Shown here piece by piece: positions 9,413 through 19,387 of a stretch of DNA of 64,000 nt; within the stretch, counting starts at the first letter, position 1; every line of letters starts with the position of its first letter. The notes under the pieces are model-generated. The model had not been told where the DNA came from. It saw only the letters and a program-made list of their open reading frames with translations, and did not search any database. Source of the stretch: Mercenaria mercenaria (lineage: Eukaryota > Mollusca > Bivalvia > Venerida > Veneridae); assembly GCF_021730395.1 (NCBI RefSeq), contig NC_069367.1:20334501-20398500 (forward strand), in the 5' to 3' direction. The position numbers were made by a program, and so were the translations under genes.

Positions 9413-12042
9413 GTTTGCAGTTCGCAATTCGAATTATGAACTACGAATTGCGAACTGCGAACTGAGAACTGCAGACCAGTTTGCAGTTCGTAGTTTGGAA
9501 TCGAAAACTAGGAGCCGCAGACTTGCCGGCACTTCGCAGTTCTAATGAAGAGGGAGGAAGTGCAGACCATTAACATTAATGAGCCGTGCCATGAGAAAAA
9601 CCAACATAGTGGGTGTGCGACCAGCATGGATCCAGACCAGCCTGCGCATCCGCGCAGTCTGGTCAGGATCCATGTTGTTAGCTTTTAAAGCCTACTGCAA
9701 TTAGAGAAACCATTAGCGAACAGCATGGATCCTGATCTGATTGCGCGGATGCGCAAGCTGGTCTAGATCCATGTTGGTCGCAAACCAACTATTGTTTGAT
9801 TTTTTCATGGCACGGCTCAAAATTTTATATTTAGCACAACCACTGACCTATTACTTTAAAATATAAGAGTAACCTTCAAATTCACTTTCATTTTGAATCT
9901 TGAACTGCAGACCAGTTTCAGTTCGAATTCGAATCACGAACTGCAGACCAGTTTGCAGTTCGCAATTCGAAACGCGAACTGCGAACTGCAGACTAGTTTG
10001 CAGTTCGCAATTCGAATCGCGAACTGCAGACCAGTTTGCAGTTCGCAAATCGAATCGCGAACTGCGAACTGCGAACTGCGAACTGCAGACCAGTTTGCAG
10101 TTCGCAATTCGAAACGCGAACTGCGAACTGCAGACCAGTTTGCAGTTCGCAATTCGAAACACAAACTGCCGAACTATAGACCAACTGTGAATGCATTCTT
10201 GTCTGCAATGCACAAGAAAGTGCTGAACAGACTGCACTTTGAAAATTTTTATTGTAATCAGCAGACAAGATTGCAGTTTGCAATTTGGAATGCGAACTGC
10301 GGACCATTTGCAGATCGCAGTTTTGAAACGCGAAATGCGAACTGCAGACTAATTATGAAAGCATTCTTGTCCGCAAAGCGCTGGACAGTGCTGATCAGAC
10401 TGAACTTTGAAATTGAATCGTAAATTGTAGCCCAGTTTACAGTTCAAAATACGAATCCCGAACTGCAGACCAGTTTGCAGTTCGAATTCGAATCGCGAAC
10501 TGCAGACCAGTTTTGCAGTTCGCAATTCGAACGCAATTTGAAAACACAAACTGCGAACTATAGACCAACTGTGAAATGCATTCTTGTCTGCAATGCGCAA
10601 GAAAGTGCTGATCAGACTGCACTTTGAAATTTTTATTGTAATCAGCAGACAAGATTGCAGTTTGCAATTGGAATGCGAACTGCGGACCAGTTTTGCAGAT
10701 CGCAGTTTGAAGCGCGAAATGCGAACTGCAGACTAATTATGAAAAGCATTCTTGTCCGCAATGCGCTGGACAGTGCTGATCAGACTGAACTTTGAAATTG
10801 AATCGTAAATTGTAGCCCAGTTTACAGTTCAAAATACGAATCCCGAACTGCAGACCAGTTTGCAGTTCGAATTCGAATCGCGAACTGCAGACCAGTTTGC
10901 AGTTCGCAATTTGAAACACAAAACTGCGAACTATAGACCAACTGTGAAATGCATTCTTGTCTGCAATGAGCAAGAAAGTGCTGATCAGACTGCACTTGAA
11001 ATTTTTATTGTAATCAGCAGACAAGATTGCAGTTTTGCAATTTGAACGCGAACTGTGGACCAGTTTGCAGTTCGCAGTTGGAAAAGCGAAATGCGGACTA
11101 CAGACTTATTATGAAACATTTTGTCCGCAATGCGTGGACAGTGCTGATCAGACTGCACTTTGAAATTTGAAATCGTAAATTGGTGTCCCAGTTTACAGTT
11201 CGAAATACGAATCCCGAACTGCAGACCAGTTTGCAGTTCGCAATTCAGATCGCGAACTGCAAACTGCGAACTGCAGACCAGTTTGCCGTTCGCCATTCGA
11301 AACGCGAACTGCGAACTACAGACCAGTTTGCAGTTCACAATTGGAAACACAAACTGCGAACTATAGACCAACTGTGAAATGCTTCTTTGTCTGCAATGCG
11401 CAAGAAAGTGCTGATCAGACTGCACTTTGAAATTTTTATTGTAATCAGCAGACAAGATTGCAGTTTGCAATTTGGAACGCGAACCGCGGACCAGTTCGCA
11501 GTTGCAAATGCGAAATGAGACTGCAGACCATATTAAATTCATTCTGGTCCGCAATGCGCTGGACAGTGTGATCAGACTGCACTTTGAAATTTGAATCGTA
11601 AACTGCAGATAAGTTTGCAGTTCGCAACACGAATCGCGAACTGCAGACCAGTTTTGCAGTTTGCAATTCGAAACGCGTACTGCAGACTAACTGTGAAATG
11701 CATTCTTGTCTGCAATGCGCAGGACAGTGTTGATCAGACTGCACGTTGAAATTTGAATCGTAAACTGCAGACTAGTTTGCAGTTCACAACACGAATCGCG
11801 AACTGCAGACCAGTTTGCAGTTCGCAATTCGAAACGCGAACTGCAGACCAACCGTGAAATGCATTCTTGTCTGCAATGCGCAGGACAGTGTAGATCAGGC
11901 TGCACGTTGACATTTGAATCGTAAAGTGCAGACCAGTTTGCAGTTCGCAATTCGAATCGCGAACTGCGAACTGCGAACTGCAGACCAGTTTGCAGTTCGC
12001 AATTCGAAACGCGAACTGCGAACTGCGAACTGCAGACCAACT
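9413..12042 (-). repeat. Right arm: inverted satellite array
   Basis: Same unit types as 3038-7000 but reverse-complemented (GCAGACCAGTTTGCAGTTCG, AACTGCGAACTGCAGACC). Continuous satellite runs from about 9893 to 12042; the 9413-9580 part includes the same CTTCCTCCCTCTTC-type spacer that borders the MITE in the left arm. Frames inside it are repeat artefacts. Confidence 0.9.
9581..9818. mobile_element. MITE (GAGCCGTGCC family), mirrored copy in the right arm
   Basis: Same family as 5960-6190. Its flanks, when reverse-complemented (TGCTAAATATAAAATTTT before the TIR, ATTAATGTTAATGGTCTGCA after), match those of the left-arm copy, so both descend from one insertion copied with the arm. Confidence 0.85.
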
Positions 12043-12052
12043 TAACTGATAT

Positions 12053-12061
12053 TACTAAATT
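12053..12061 (+). repeat. Right 9-bp direct repeat (candidate TSD) of the foldback element
   Basis: TACTAAATT, identical to 3017-3025. Confidence 0.7.
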
Positions 12062-12835
12062 GCATCCTTTAATTGAGCTATGCAGCGAGTTTTAAATGCT
12101 CCAGCTACCTCTATTTTTTACCATTTCTCAAATAACTTTAACTAAACTTGGGTGATTTGGAGATATTTAGAATATTTAAGCATTGTGTATGGCTAGATAT
12201 TTTCATTTACGAACAATAATTGATGTAATTTGATGTAACATATTTTGTTATATTTTCGTAATTTAGTTTATTAAAACATATTTCTTCCGTACAATATACA
12301 TATTTACGTTTACATAATACTTTTTCAAGTATTAGTGAGGAATATCATTACAGAGTTCTTCTACGTTTTCATTTTAAAGGGGGGTCAATTTAGGCTAAAG
12401 TCGTAGGTACCCACAGAGAAGAAATCTGAATTTTCAATTTCTTTATCAAAATGTTCGTGTGTCACATACTTAGATTTTTGTTTTCTATGTCACATTACAT
12501 CCTAACACGTTAAAAGAAAGACGCTATCGTGGATTGTTTTTGTCTGTCAAAACAATAAAATAATTGCTCGACATTTTACGTTTTATAGGACACCACAAGG
12601 AGACAGAAGCAATTTTGGAAAATTATTCAGATTTCTTCTATGGTGTATTTGATGGATGTCGAAGGATTTTTTGTGGCAAAAAAATCAGAAACAATAGATC
12701 TGAAATAATTACATGCAAAAATAATACAGCACACAGTATCAGATGTTTTCTTAAATATCGCCTGCTTAAACAAAGACGGTTTCATTTTTTTTCCAAATGT
12801 ATGTAAACTCTTATAATACCTTCTCCAAACACCGT
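12062..12835. other. Intergenic, no gene seen
   Basis: AT-rich, with stop codons in all frames apart from an unremarkable 80-codon frame (12564-12806). Confidence 0.5.
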
Positions 12836-13004
12836 AGAGTACCTCAATATAGCTATCCCCAACAACTCTTCCCCCTCGCTCCCGCCCACCATAGAGTACC
12901 TCAATATAGCTATCCCCAACAACTCTTCCCCCTCGCTCCCGACCACCATAGAGTACCTCAATATAGCTATCCCCAACAACTCTTCCCCCTCGCTCCCGCC
13001 CACT
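12836..13004. repeat. 57-bp tandem repeat, three copies
   Basis: Unit AGAGTACCTCAATATAGCTA followed by a pyrimidine-rich TCCCC...CTCGCTCCCGCCC stretch; two full and one nearly full copy, differing at one or two positions. 57 is a multiple of three, so both strands stay open (84 and 77 codons). I read this as coincidental. Confidence 0.9.
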
Positions 13005-13447
13005 GTTCCTTTCAAGTTAAAATACGACCAGTTGTTTTCTTTCTTTTTTAATTCATATCGTTGTAACTATTCTTGCCTTTCAGACACTTATAGCGTGTTC
13101 GTATAAAATAATTAAAAAAGTCCGAATAAAGACATGATATTTTCTGAACTATAAAATATGTTTGGGGTTTTGCATAATCTTTAGAGTACAGTGAAACACC
13201 GCTCGCTCGAGCATCGATGACTCGAGCACCCGGGCTCGCCCGAGCATCGATGACTCGAGCACCCGGGCTCGCTCGAGCAATTCATGCGGTCCCGGCTGAT
13301 TTCCTTCTATTTTCTATGTGAAATTACCATGGCTAGGTCGAGCATCGATAACTCGATCGCTCGAGCATGACACCTGGTCCCTGTGTATTAATTTACTCTT
13401 TGTTGCTTATGGCAAACTCGAGCAGAGGTGTCAAAATTTTTCACACC

Positions 13448-14028
13448 TTCGGCGGTCAGAATGTATCGGTATAAACCGAGATTTCCCCCCTGAAATTGAA
13501 AGTGCTCGTCGTAAATTGTGGCCAAAATTCAAAGAACTGAAGCGTGACTTTCCCGATAGTAAGGTAGCAATAGTGTACCCCGCCAAGTTAATTATCGACG
13601 GGCACTTGTTTGCCGATATGTTCCCTCATTGGAACCGGATTATGCAGCGTGACCGCTTGACAATAGGCAAACCGCAATACTCGTCATATGATCCATATGC
13701 TGCACGTGCCGCCCGTGCTATGCGGAACTCCCGCCCTGGGAATGACACTGTTATCAATACTGGAAGTATTCCTCCGCGGAGTGAAACAAGTAGTGCAGGA
13801 ATCACTCCGCCTGACAACGAGTCGAGCGAATCGCAGGGGTGTACCCGTGGAAATACATCGAGGTCACCACGACGTGGGAGACGGGAATCTCGCTCACCCC
13901 AACGCCGTATCATCAGGGGCAAACCACCGGAAAGGTCGAACACAAACGTTATCAACGACGGATCGTTATTCAATCGTCCTTGGGCTGGTAATTCGAAATC
14001 GAACTGTGAACAAAAAACCTCTACATAG
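13448..14028 (+). CDS. LINE ORF1 C-terminal fragment (RNA-binding chaperone type)
   Basis: The open frame runs from 13318, but its first 43 codons are host-transposon sequence; LINE sequence begins around 13448. INRDFPPEIESARRKLWPKF and, about 20 residues on, VAIVYPAKLIIDG match the conserved C-terminal region of L1-type ORF1 proteins (FPxE...RRxLxP ... KLxxDG). These bind the element RNA and act as nucleic-acid chaperones. The rest is a low-complexity Ser/Arg-rich tail (RSPRRGRRESRSPQRR). The N-terminal coiled coil and RRM-like region are missing by 5' truncation. Ends at TAG 27 bases before ORF2. Confidence 0.7.
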
Positions 14029-14055
14029 GCCAACCGGGGGTTAGACAGTGAAAAT

Positions 14056-15243
14056 GTGTGTAACACTCTAAAATTTGGCAGTTTAAACGTAAATGGCCTT
14101 AAAAGGAAATTGAACTACCCCGACTTTATTGAATATGTGAATAGTTTTGATGTGTTTTGTGTTTCTGAAACTCATATTGACTCCACAGATAATGTTGATA
14201 TTGAAAATTTTGTGTTTTTTGCCAAACATCGTAGTCAAAAATATTTCAGGAAAAGTGGTGGTATTGGTGTGTACGTTAGAAAAGACATTGTGTCTTATGT
14301 TAAGGTTTTAGAAAATGACTCTGAATATATACTTTGGCTAAGCTTTGACAAAAGTTTGACCAATCTGTCTGATGATTTAGTACTTGGTGCAATTTATTTG
14401 CCGCCTGAAAATAGTAGATTTTTTAATGCCGAAGACTTAAATGTTTTTGAAAATGAAATCACAGCCTTTTGTAGCCGGTATAAGTTTGTCCAGTTGGCAG
14501 GCGATACAAATTCAAGAGTAGCTAAACTGAAAGATTTTGTGCAAGCTGATAACTTCCTCTGTGACTATTTTGATATTGAAGAAGAGTCACAAGAGTTTTT
14601 AAATAAATTTTTAATTCTTGAACGGTTGTCTGTTCCGCTAGAACGTAATTCCTGTGACCTCAGAACAAATACACACGGTTATAGGCTAATAGAAATATGT
14701 CGTAATAATAACCTCTTTTTCTTAAATGGGCGTGTTTTCAAAGATAGAGATCACGGTTCTTTTACCTTTAAAAATCGATCGGTCATCGATTTTGTCATGT
14801 CTACAGCAGATTGTTTTGAGTACTTTACAGATTTTGAAATTCAGGAAACGGACAGCCTTTTTTCTGATGGTCATTGTGCCCTCTCGTGGGAGATGAAATG
14901 CTCACGCTATGCTAAATCGGATATAAACAGTAACGTTCAGAATGTCCAAACACCCAAACCAAGTTGGGATAGTACATTAAAAGAAACATTTATTGAAAAT
15001 ATCGATTTAGATCAGCTATCTTTATTAAACGATCATCTCGATTCTGACCTAATCAATGAGCAAACTATTGAAAAATTTACTGATGATTTGAAAAATTTAT
15101 TCCACGGTTCGTCGATTAAAACATTTCCGCAGAAAAATAGTAACTTGTCACGGAAGCCATTGAATGATAAAAAATCATGGTTCGGTCCAAAATGTGCTAA
15201 AGCTAGAAAAATTATCACGATGCCAAAAATACTTACCGCCTAG
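14056..15243 (+). CDS. LINE ORF2, endonuclease portion (apurinic/exonuclease-III type)
   Basis: The enzyme nicks the target DNA to prime reverse transcription. Motifs in order: LNVNGL (residues ~10-15, metal-site Asn), CVSETHI (~35-41, catalytic Glu), GGIGVYVRKDI, GAIYLPPE (conserved Tyr), LAGDTNSR (GD-x-N), a SFTF..RSVIDFVM block, and SDGHCAL (the S-D-x-H end of the fold). All expected catalytic residues appear present. The final residues (MPKILTA) are out of frame: a single-base slip near the A run at about 15223 sends translation to a stop at 15241-15243, while the reading continues in another frame as YRLDNSFNNKIRLRDASKQY toward the reverse transcriptase. So this copy is a pseudogene by at least one frameshift. 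Confidence 0.9.
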   Translation: MCNTLKFGSLNVNGLKRKLNYPDFIEYVNSFDVFCVSETHIDSTDNVDIENFVFFAKHRSQKYFRKSGGIGVYVRKDIVSYVKVLENDSEYILWLSFDKSLTNLSDDLVLGAIYLPPENSRFFNAEDLNVFENEITAFCSRYKFVQLAGDTNSRVAKLKDFVQADNFLCDYFDIEEESQEFLNKFLILERLSVPLERNSCDLRTNTHGYRLIEICRNNNLFFLNGRVFKDRDHGSFTFKNRSVIDFVMSTADCFEYFTDFEIQETDSLFSDGHCALSWEMKCSRYAKSDINSNVQNVQTPKPSWDSTLKETFIENIDLDQLSLLNDHLDSDLINEQTIEKFTDDLKNLFHGSSIKTFPQKNSNLSRKPLNDKKSWFGPKCAKARKIITMPKILTA

Positions 15244-15302
15244 ACAACAGTTTTAATAATAAGATACGACTTCGTGACGCAAGTAAGCAATACAAACGTA
15301 CA

Positions 15303-17486
15303 ATGGATTTTTATATTAAAAGAGAAAAATTTTCTAATGCGAGCAAATTACGAAATTTAAGCGAAAATAGCCCTAAAAGGTATTGGAAATTTCTGAATAA
15401 TTTAAAACCGAAATCAAAACAAAATCAGTCTCCAAGTATTGATGACTTTTACAAACATTTTAAAGAAATAAACTCAAACGTTTCGATGGACGGAGCCGAA
15501 AACCCTGATGATATTTTACATATTCCTGAAGAATCAAATTTGCTGTTGAACTCGAGAGTAACTGAAGAAGAAATTTCGAAATGTATCAAAAATCTGAAAA
15601 ATGGTAAAGCATCTAGTCCTGTAGATAACATTATTAACGAATACATAAAATCTTCTAAGGACTTACTTATTCCTACATACACCAAACTATTTAACCACGT
15701 TTTTGACTCTGGAATTATTCCAGACTCTTGGTTAGAAGGTATCATTATTCCTATCTTTAAAAATAAAGGCGACCCAAAACTTCCAAGTAATTACAGACCT
15801 ATAACAATACTGAGTTGCCTGGGAAAACTTTTTACTTCTGTTCTAAACCAAAGATTAACTAGTTACCTAGAAAATAATAATATTATGAATGAAAACCAAG
15901 CGGGCTTCCGAAAAGGATACTCCACCTCTGACCATTTATTTACCCTACAATCAATTATAGAAATTTTAAGAAAGAAAAAGCAAAAGCTCTTCTGCGCCTT
16001 CGTAGATTTTTCTCAGGCTTTCGACAAGGTCTGGAGGGTCGGTTTGTGGAAAAAATTACTTGGAAATTTTATAAATGGAAAATTTTTCAAAGTTATACAT
16101 AATATGTACTCCAATATCAAGTCTTGTATATCACATAATGGCGTTTCTTCAGCTTTTCTCATCTCAGAAATCGGTGTTCGTCAAGGGGAGAATTTATCCC
16201 CTGCTCTCTTTTCCATCTATTTAAACGATCTGCAGACTTACTTGGAAGATAACGGTACTGTGGGGGTGGAACTACACGACTCTCCTGATTTTTCACTTTG
16301 GCTTAAGCTGCTAGTTCTACTCTACGCGGACGATACCGTCCTTCTTGCTAGTACTTCAACAGATTTACAAAACTGTCTTGACTCATTTAATATGTATTGC
16401 AATACTTGGCGCTTAAATGTTAATGTAGCCAAAACGAAAATCGTCATCTTCGGTGCTCGTCAACTTCGAAATTTTAATTTCAAGCTAGGAGATAGAGAAA
16501 TCGAAATTACAGATAAATATCACTACTTGGGTCTAACTTTTTCTAGCAGCGGATCTTTCCTCAAAGCTAGAAAGCATGTTGTCGAACAGTCTAAGAAAGC
16601 GATGTTCATGCTACTATATAAATCCAATAACTCAGATCTGCCGATTGATCTCATTATTAAGCTGTTTAATCATACAGTGCTACCTATTTTAACCTATGGC
16701 TCAGAAATATTCGGATTTGAAAACCTTGAAATCTTAGAAAAAGTTCATAATGATTTTCTACGTAAAATTACCAAAGCGCGGATTTCAACGCCTTTGTATA
16801 TGCTTTTCGGTGAACTAGGTCGATACCCAATCTCTATTGTCGTAAAAACGAGAATGATCTCATTCTGGAACAGACTGATAACGGGCAAATCATCAAAATT
16901 ATCTACGCAGCTATATTATTATATGTTAAGTCAACCAAATGTAGAATACAAATGGTTAAAACATGTCAAACAAATCCTAAATTCTGTTGGTAGGCCGGAT
17001 ATATGGTTGAATCAGAACTTAATAACCAGTAAATGTATACATAAATTAGTCAAGCAAACACTTGTAGACCAATATAAACAATCGTGGTCATCTGAACTTA
17101 CGGAATCCAGTAAGGGACGTACATACAATGTTTTTAAAGACCAACACTGTTTCGAAAATTACTTTAAAGTTCTAGATTTAGATGACGCCCTGACATTATT
17201 CAGGTTTAGAACTGCCAATTTCAAACTGCCGGTTGAAAAATTAAGATATGAGAACATCCCTTATCATGATAGAATCTGTAATATCTGTGATAAAAACGAA
17301 ATCGGTTCTGAGAGTCACTATATGTTTCAATGTGACTTCTTTCAACAACAAAGAGCGCGTTTCTTTGAGGAATCGCAGTCAAATAGACAAAACGTATCAT
17401 TTAAAATGTTACTGTCATCTGAAAACACACAAATTCTTAAACCATTGTGTAAATTTCTAGGAACCATAATGAATAAATTTCGCTAA
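15303..17486 (+). CDS. LINE ORF2, reverse transcriptase and C-terminal zinc knuckle
   Basis: 727 codons from an internal ATG. Fingers/palm motifs: NYRPITILSCLGKLF (~160), NENQAGFRKGYSTSDH, motif A FVDFSQAFDKVWR (~230, catalytic Asp), motif B GVRQGENLSPALFSIYLNDL (~290), motif C LLYADDTVLLA (~335, YADD), motif D/E GLTFSSSGSF. The thumb contains ILTYGSEIFGF and LFGELGRYPI. Near the C terminus is CNICDKNEIGSESHYMFQC (C-x2-C-x9-H-x4-C), a zinc knuckle typical of these LINEs. No RNase H domain seen. Open throughout, consistent with a fairly recent insertion. True translation would start in the endonuclease at 14056 were it not for the frameshift. Confidence 0.95.
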   Translation: MDFYIKREKFSNASKLRNLSENSPKRYWKFLNNLKPKSKQNQSPSIDDFYKHFKEINSNVSMDGAENPDDILHIPEESNLLLNSRVTEEEISKCIKNLKNGKASSPVDNIINEYIKSSKDLLIPTYTKLFNHVFDSGIIPDSWLEGIIIPIFKNKGDPKLPSNYRPITILSCLGKLFTSVLNQRLTSYLENNNIMNENQAGFRKGYSTSDHLFTLQSIIEILRKKKQKLFCAFVDFSQAFDKVWRVGLWKKLLGNFINGKFFKVIHNMYSNIKSCISHNGVSSAFLISEIGVRQGENLSPALFSIYLNDLQTYLEDNGTVGVELHDSPDFSLWLKLLVLLYADDTVLLASTSTDLQNCLDSFNMYCNTWRLNVNVAKTKIVIFGARQLRNFNFKLGDREIEITDKYHYLGLTFSSSGSFLKARKHVVEQSKKAMFMLLYKSNNSDLPIDLIIKLFNHTVLPILTYGSEIFGFENLEILEKVHNDFLRKITKARISTPLYMLFGELGRYPISIVVKTRMISFWNRLITGKSSKLSTQLYYYMLSQPNVEYKWLKHVKQILNSVGRPDIWLNQNLITSKCIHKLVKQTLVDQYKQSWSSELTESSKGRTYNVFKDQHCFENYFKVLDLDDALTLFRFRTANFKLPVEKLRYENIPYHDRICNICDKNEIGSESHYMFQCDFFQQQRARFFEESQSNRQNVSFKMLLSSENTQILKPLCKFLGTIMNKFR

Positions 17487-18908
17487 AATGTCTGTTTTAG
17501 TAAAGCACCAATTCCACCACCGATTCATCTTACTCGATACCATTGTTATAATGTTTATTTGGTTTATTAACCGTCAGCTAATATTATTTTTTATGTATGT
17601 AACCGCCAGCATTTAACTGCAGTTTAATATTTATCTGCTGCTAATTGAAAGTAATCTAAACGATGGATAAATTTCTGTTGTTAAGCAATGTATCTATTAT
17701 CCATGATGTTCATGGTTTTTAACTCGTAAATTGGATCTTTTTTTTTTTTAATTCAGTTCCACTGACATTCTTTTTCACAAACAAATTGTACGTTTTTAGG
17801 TAAACTCAAAGTACATTGTACTTAAAATATATTTTTCCCTTTAGATTACATTGTACATGTTGACTATATTGTAAATTATTTTCCAAATCGTTTATAGGTA
17901 AACTCAAAGTATATTTACTTACAAAAGTTTCTTCTAAAATCCACTTCAACTTTTACATTTTATATTTTGACTATATATGTTGACTATATATAGTTTGACC
18001 TTTACTATAATTAGAACAGAACTACTTTCAGTTCTTTATTTAGAACTACTTTCGGAAAACCAATCTGATCACGAGCGTAGCTGATTCAATATTGTATGTC
18101 TCTCCCCCCTTCTAAGAATAACGTAATTTCTTGTTATAGTTATCATATAATTTCTTTCTAAAATTATGAAATTTATATCTATCTTGTTCCGGCACCACTG
18201 TCAGTATATTATAAAGACAATGTGTTTTGTTTTATGCCCTTGCTGTATATGTATATGTACCAGGGTTAAAATAAAAGAATAGTTGAGTTGAGTTGAGTTG
18301 AGGTTAATTCAAAATTTTCGCACGCCGTGAGAATTGCATGGTCTATTCCCCGACTATCTTAAATGTTTGTTTGTCGGTATATTTGATCTGATAATGAGAT
18401 TATTTATTGATGAAAGGTGGAAGAAAAAATTTATTGATCAAAATTGTTATTAATTATTACTTTTTTCTGCGGGATCGAGAAGATAATTATGAGATCTTAA
18501 TATTTTAATCAACAGTTGTTTGCATGCAAATAAAGGAAATAAGATAGCCTTTTCATAAAATTGAGACGATAATTATGAGATCTTAATTTGGAGAAGAAAA
18601 TTGCGAATTCGATTACAGTATAGTCAAATAAAAAAAATAAAATAAAAAAAAAATGTCTTAGCTGTTTCTTCACATGTGCCATTTACGATCTATCATAAAT
18701 AACGTTTGTAATACGTTTTTTGAAAATGTCACGAGTGTGTTATTATTACGCATCACCGTTTCCTCTGCAAATGGTCTCGATGACAATTGGTAAAACAAAC
18801 TTCTATTTTCTTCGTATGTTGGTCAATGTTTGGGTCGCTCGAAACCATGGATAACTCGAGCATTTAGATCATCCCCTTGCGACCTCGAGCGAGCGGTGTT
18901 TCACTGTA

Positions 18909-19387
18909 TTTAGATATTCATGCAGCGTGGCATACTCGGTTACTAAGCTGAGCATCATTTAAGATCCAAAAAAAAAAAATAAAAAGGTTAAAAACTCCAT
19001 AGAAGCAATAAAAAAACTGATCAGGAGTAGGTATGGAGGTATGGAAGTATGGACAATGTCATAGCATATGAGTATGCTGTTGTCTTGGTCCTTGACTTTG
19101 TTATGATTTTTTTGTGGCGGCAGACTGTTGTTGCGCTTTAATCAAAATTTCTATCAAAATTTCTAAATTTTGTTTTTTTCTTGCCCCACTTGCACTTGTT
19201 ATTGTAAATACTTATTTAAATCTAAATATATTTAAAATTCTAAATACACATATGATTTCAGATGCATTTATACTATAGCTACTATTGACCATAAGAACAA
19301 TCTTCTTAATGGCAATTGTCCATCACTAGTAAAATAACAACTGTGTCTGTAACAACTATGAATTCCCAAGTATTCTAACATGAATAA
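18909..19387. other. Intergenic, no gene seen
   Basis: AT-rich with A runs. Nothing recognised. Confidence 0.4.

Larger units (their letters stand above)
3026..12052. mobile_element. Giant satellite-armed foldback (long inverted repeat) element
   Basis: The outer ends are inverted copies: 3026 reads ATTTTAGTTAAGTTGGTCTG, and the reverse complement of the right end reads ATATCAGTTAAGTTGGTCTG (18 of 20). The pairing continues through the satellite: 3038-3180 matches the reverse complement of 11905-12042 nearly base for base. The arms (left 3026-7000, right 9413-12052) flank a 2.4-kb loop. TACTAAATT abuts both ends. Satellite-like arms, a unique loop and a 9-bp duplication are the hallmarks of foldback elements (Drosophila FB) and of some Mutator-like elements with long terminal inverted repeats. 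I see no transposase in the loop, so it would be non-autonomous. An alternative is an inverted segmental duplication of a satellite block. Confidence 0.7.
13448..18308 (+). mobile_element. LINE (non-LTR retrotransposon), 5'-truncated in ORF1, otherwise nearly complete
   Basis: Order: C-terminal part of ORF1 (to 14028), 27-base gap, ORF2 endonuclease (14056-15243), reverse transcriptase and zinc knuckle (15303-17486), 0.8-kb 3'UTR, and a TTGAG pentamer tail at about 18277-18302. Likely target-site duplication, imperfect: TCAAAATTTTTCACACC at 13431-13447 versus TCAAAATTTTCGCACGCC at 18309-18326. It lies inside the TA-flanked transposon 13189-18906. One frameshift separates endonuclease and reverse transcriptase. 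Clade not resolved by eye; the two other fragments at 4376-5210 and 19388-21176 share its C-terminal layout. Confidence 0.9.
13189..18906. mobile_element. TA-flanked DNA transposon remnant (Tc1/mariner-pogo type ends), interrupted by a LINE
   Basis: Left end CAGTGAAACACCGCTCGCTC plus GAG; the right end is its exact reverse complement for 23 bp. TA flanks both ends (13187-13188, 18907-18908). CAGTGAAACACC-type ends with a TA duplication fit pogo/Tigger-like members of Tc1/mariner. The left sub-terminal region repeats CATCGATGACTCGAGCACCC twice. Removing the LINE leaves about 0.85 kb with no transposase, so this is a non-autonomous copy. Near 18477 and 18563 an ATAATTATGAGATCTTAAT motif is duplicated. 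Confidence 0.8.

Noticed and set aside
9851-12040. Equivalent frames of up to 189 codons in the right arm
   Set aside because: Same satellite artefact in the inverted arm.
3038-12042. CRISPR-like array, because of regular short repeats with palindromes
   Set aside because: No unique spacers: the interspersed sequences are themselves repeated. The context is eukaryotic.
12782-13051. Overlapping 77- and 84-codon frames at the 57-bp repeat
   Set aside because: Repeat length is a multiple of three, so both strands are open. No gene context.
13626-14066. 146-codon minus-strand frame and 118-codon second plus frame over LINE ORF1
   Set aside because: Shadows of the ORF1 frame, which alone carries the conserved FPPEI...YPAKL residues.
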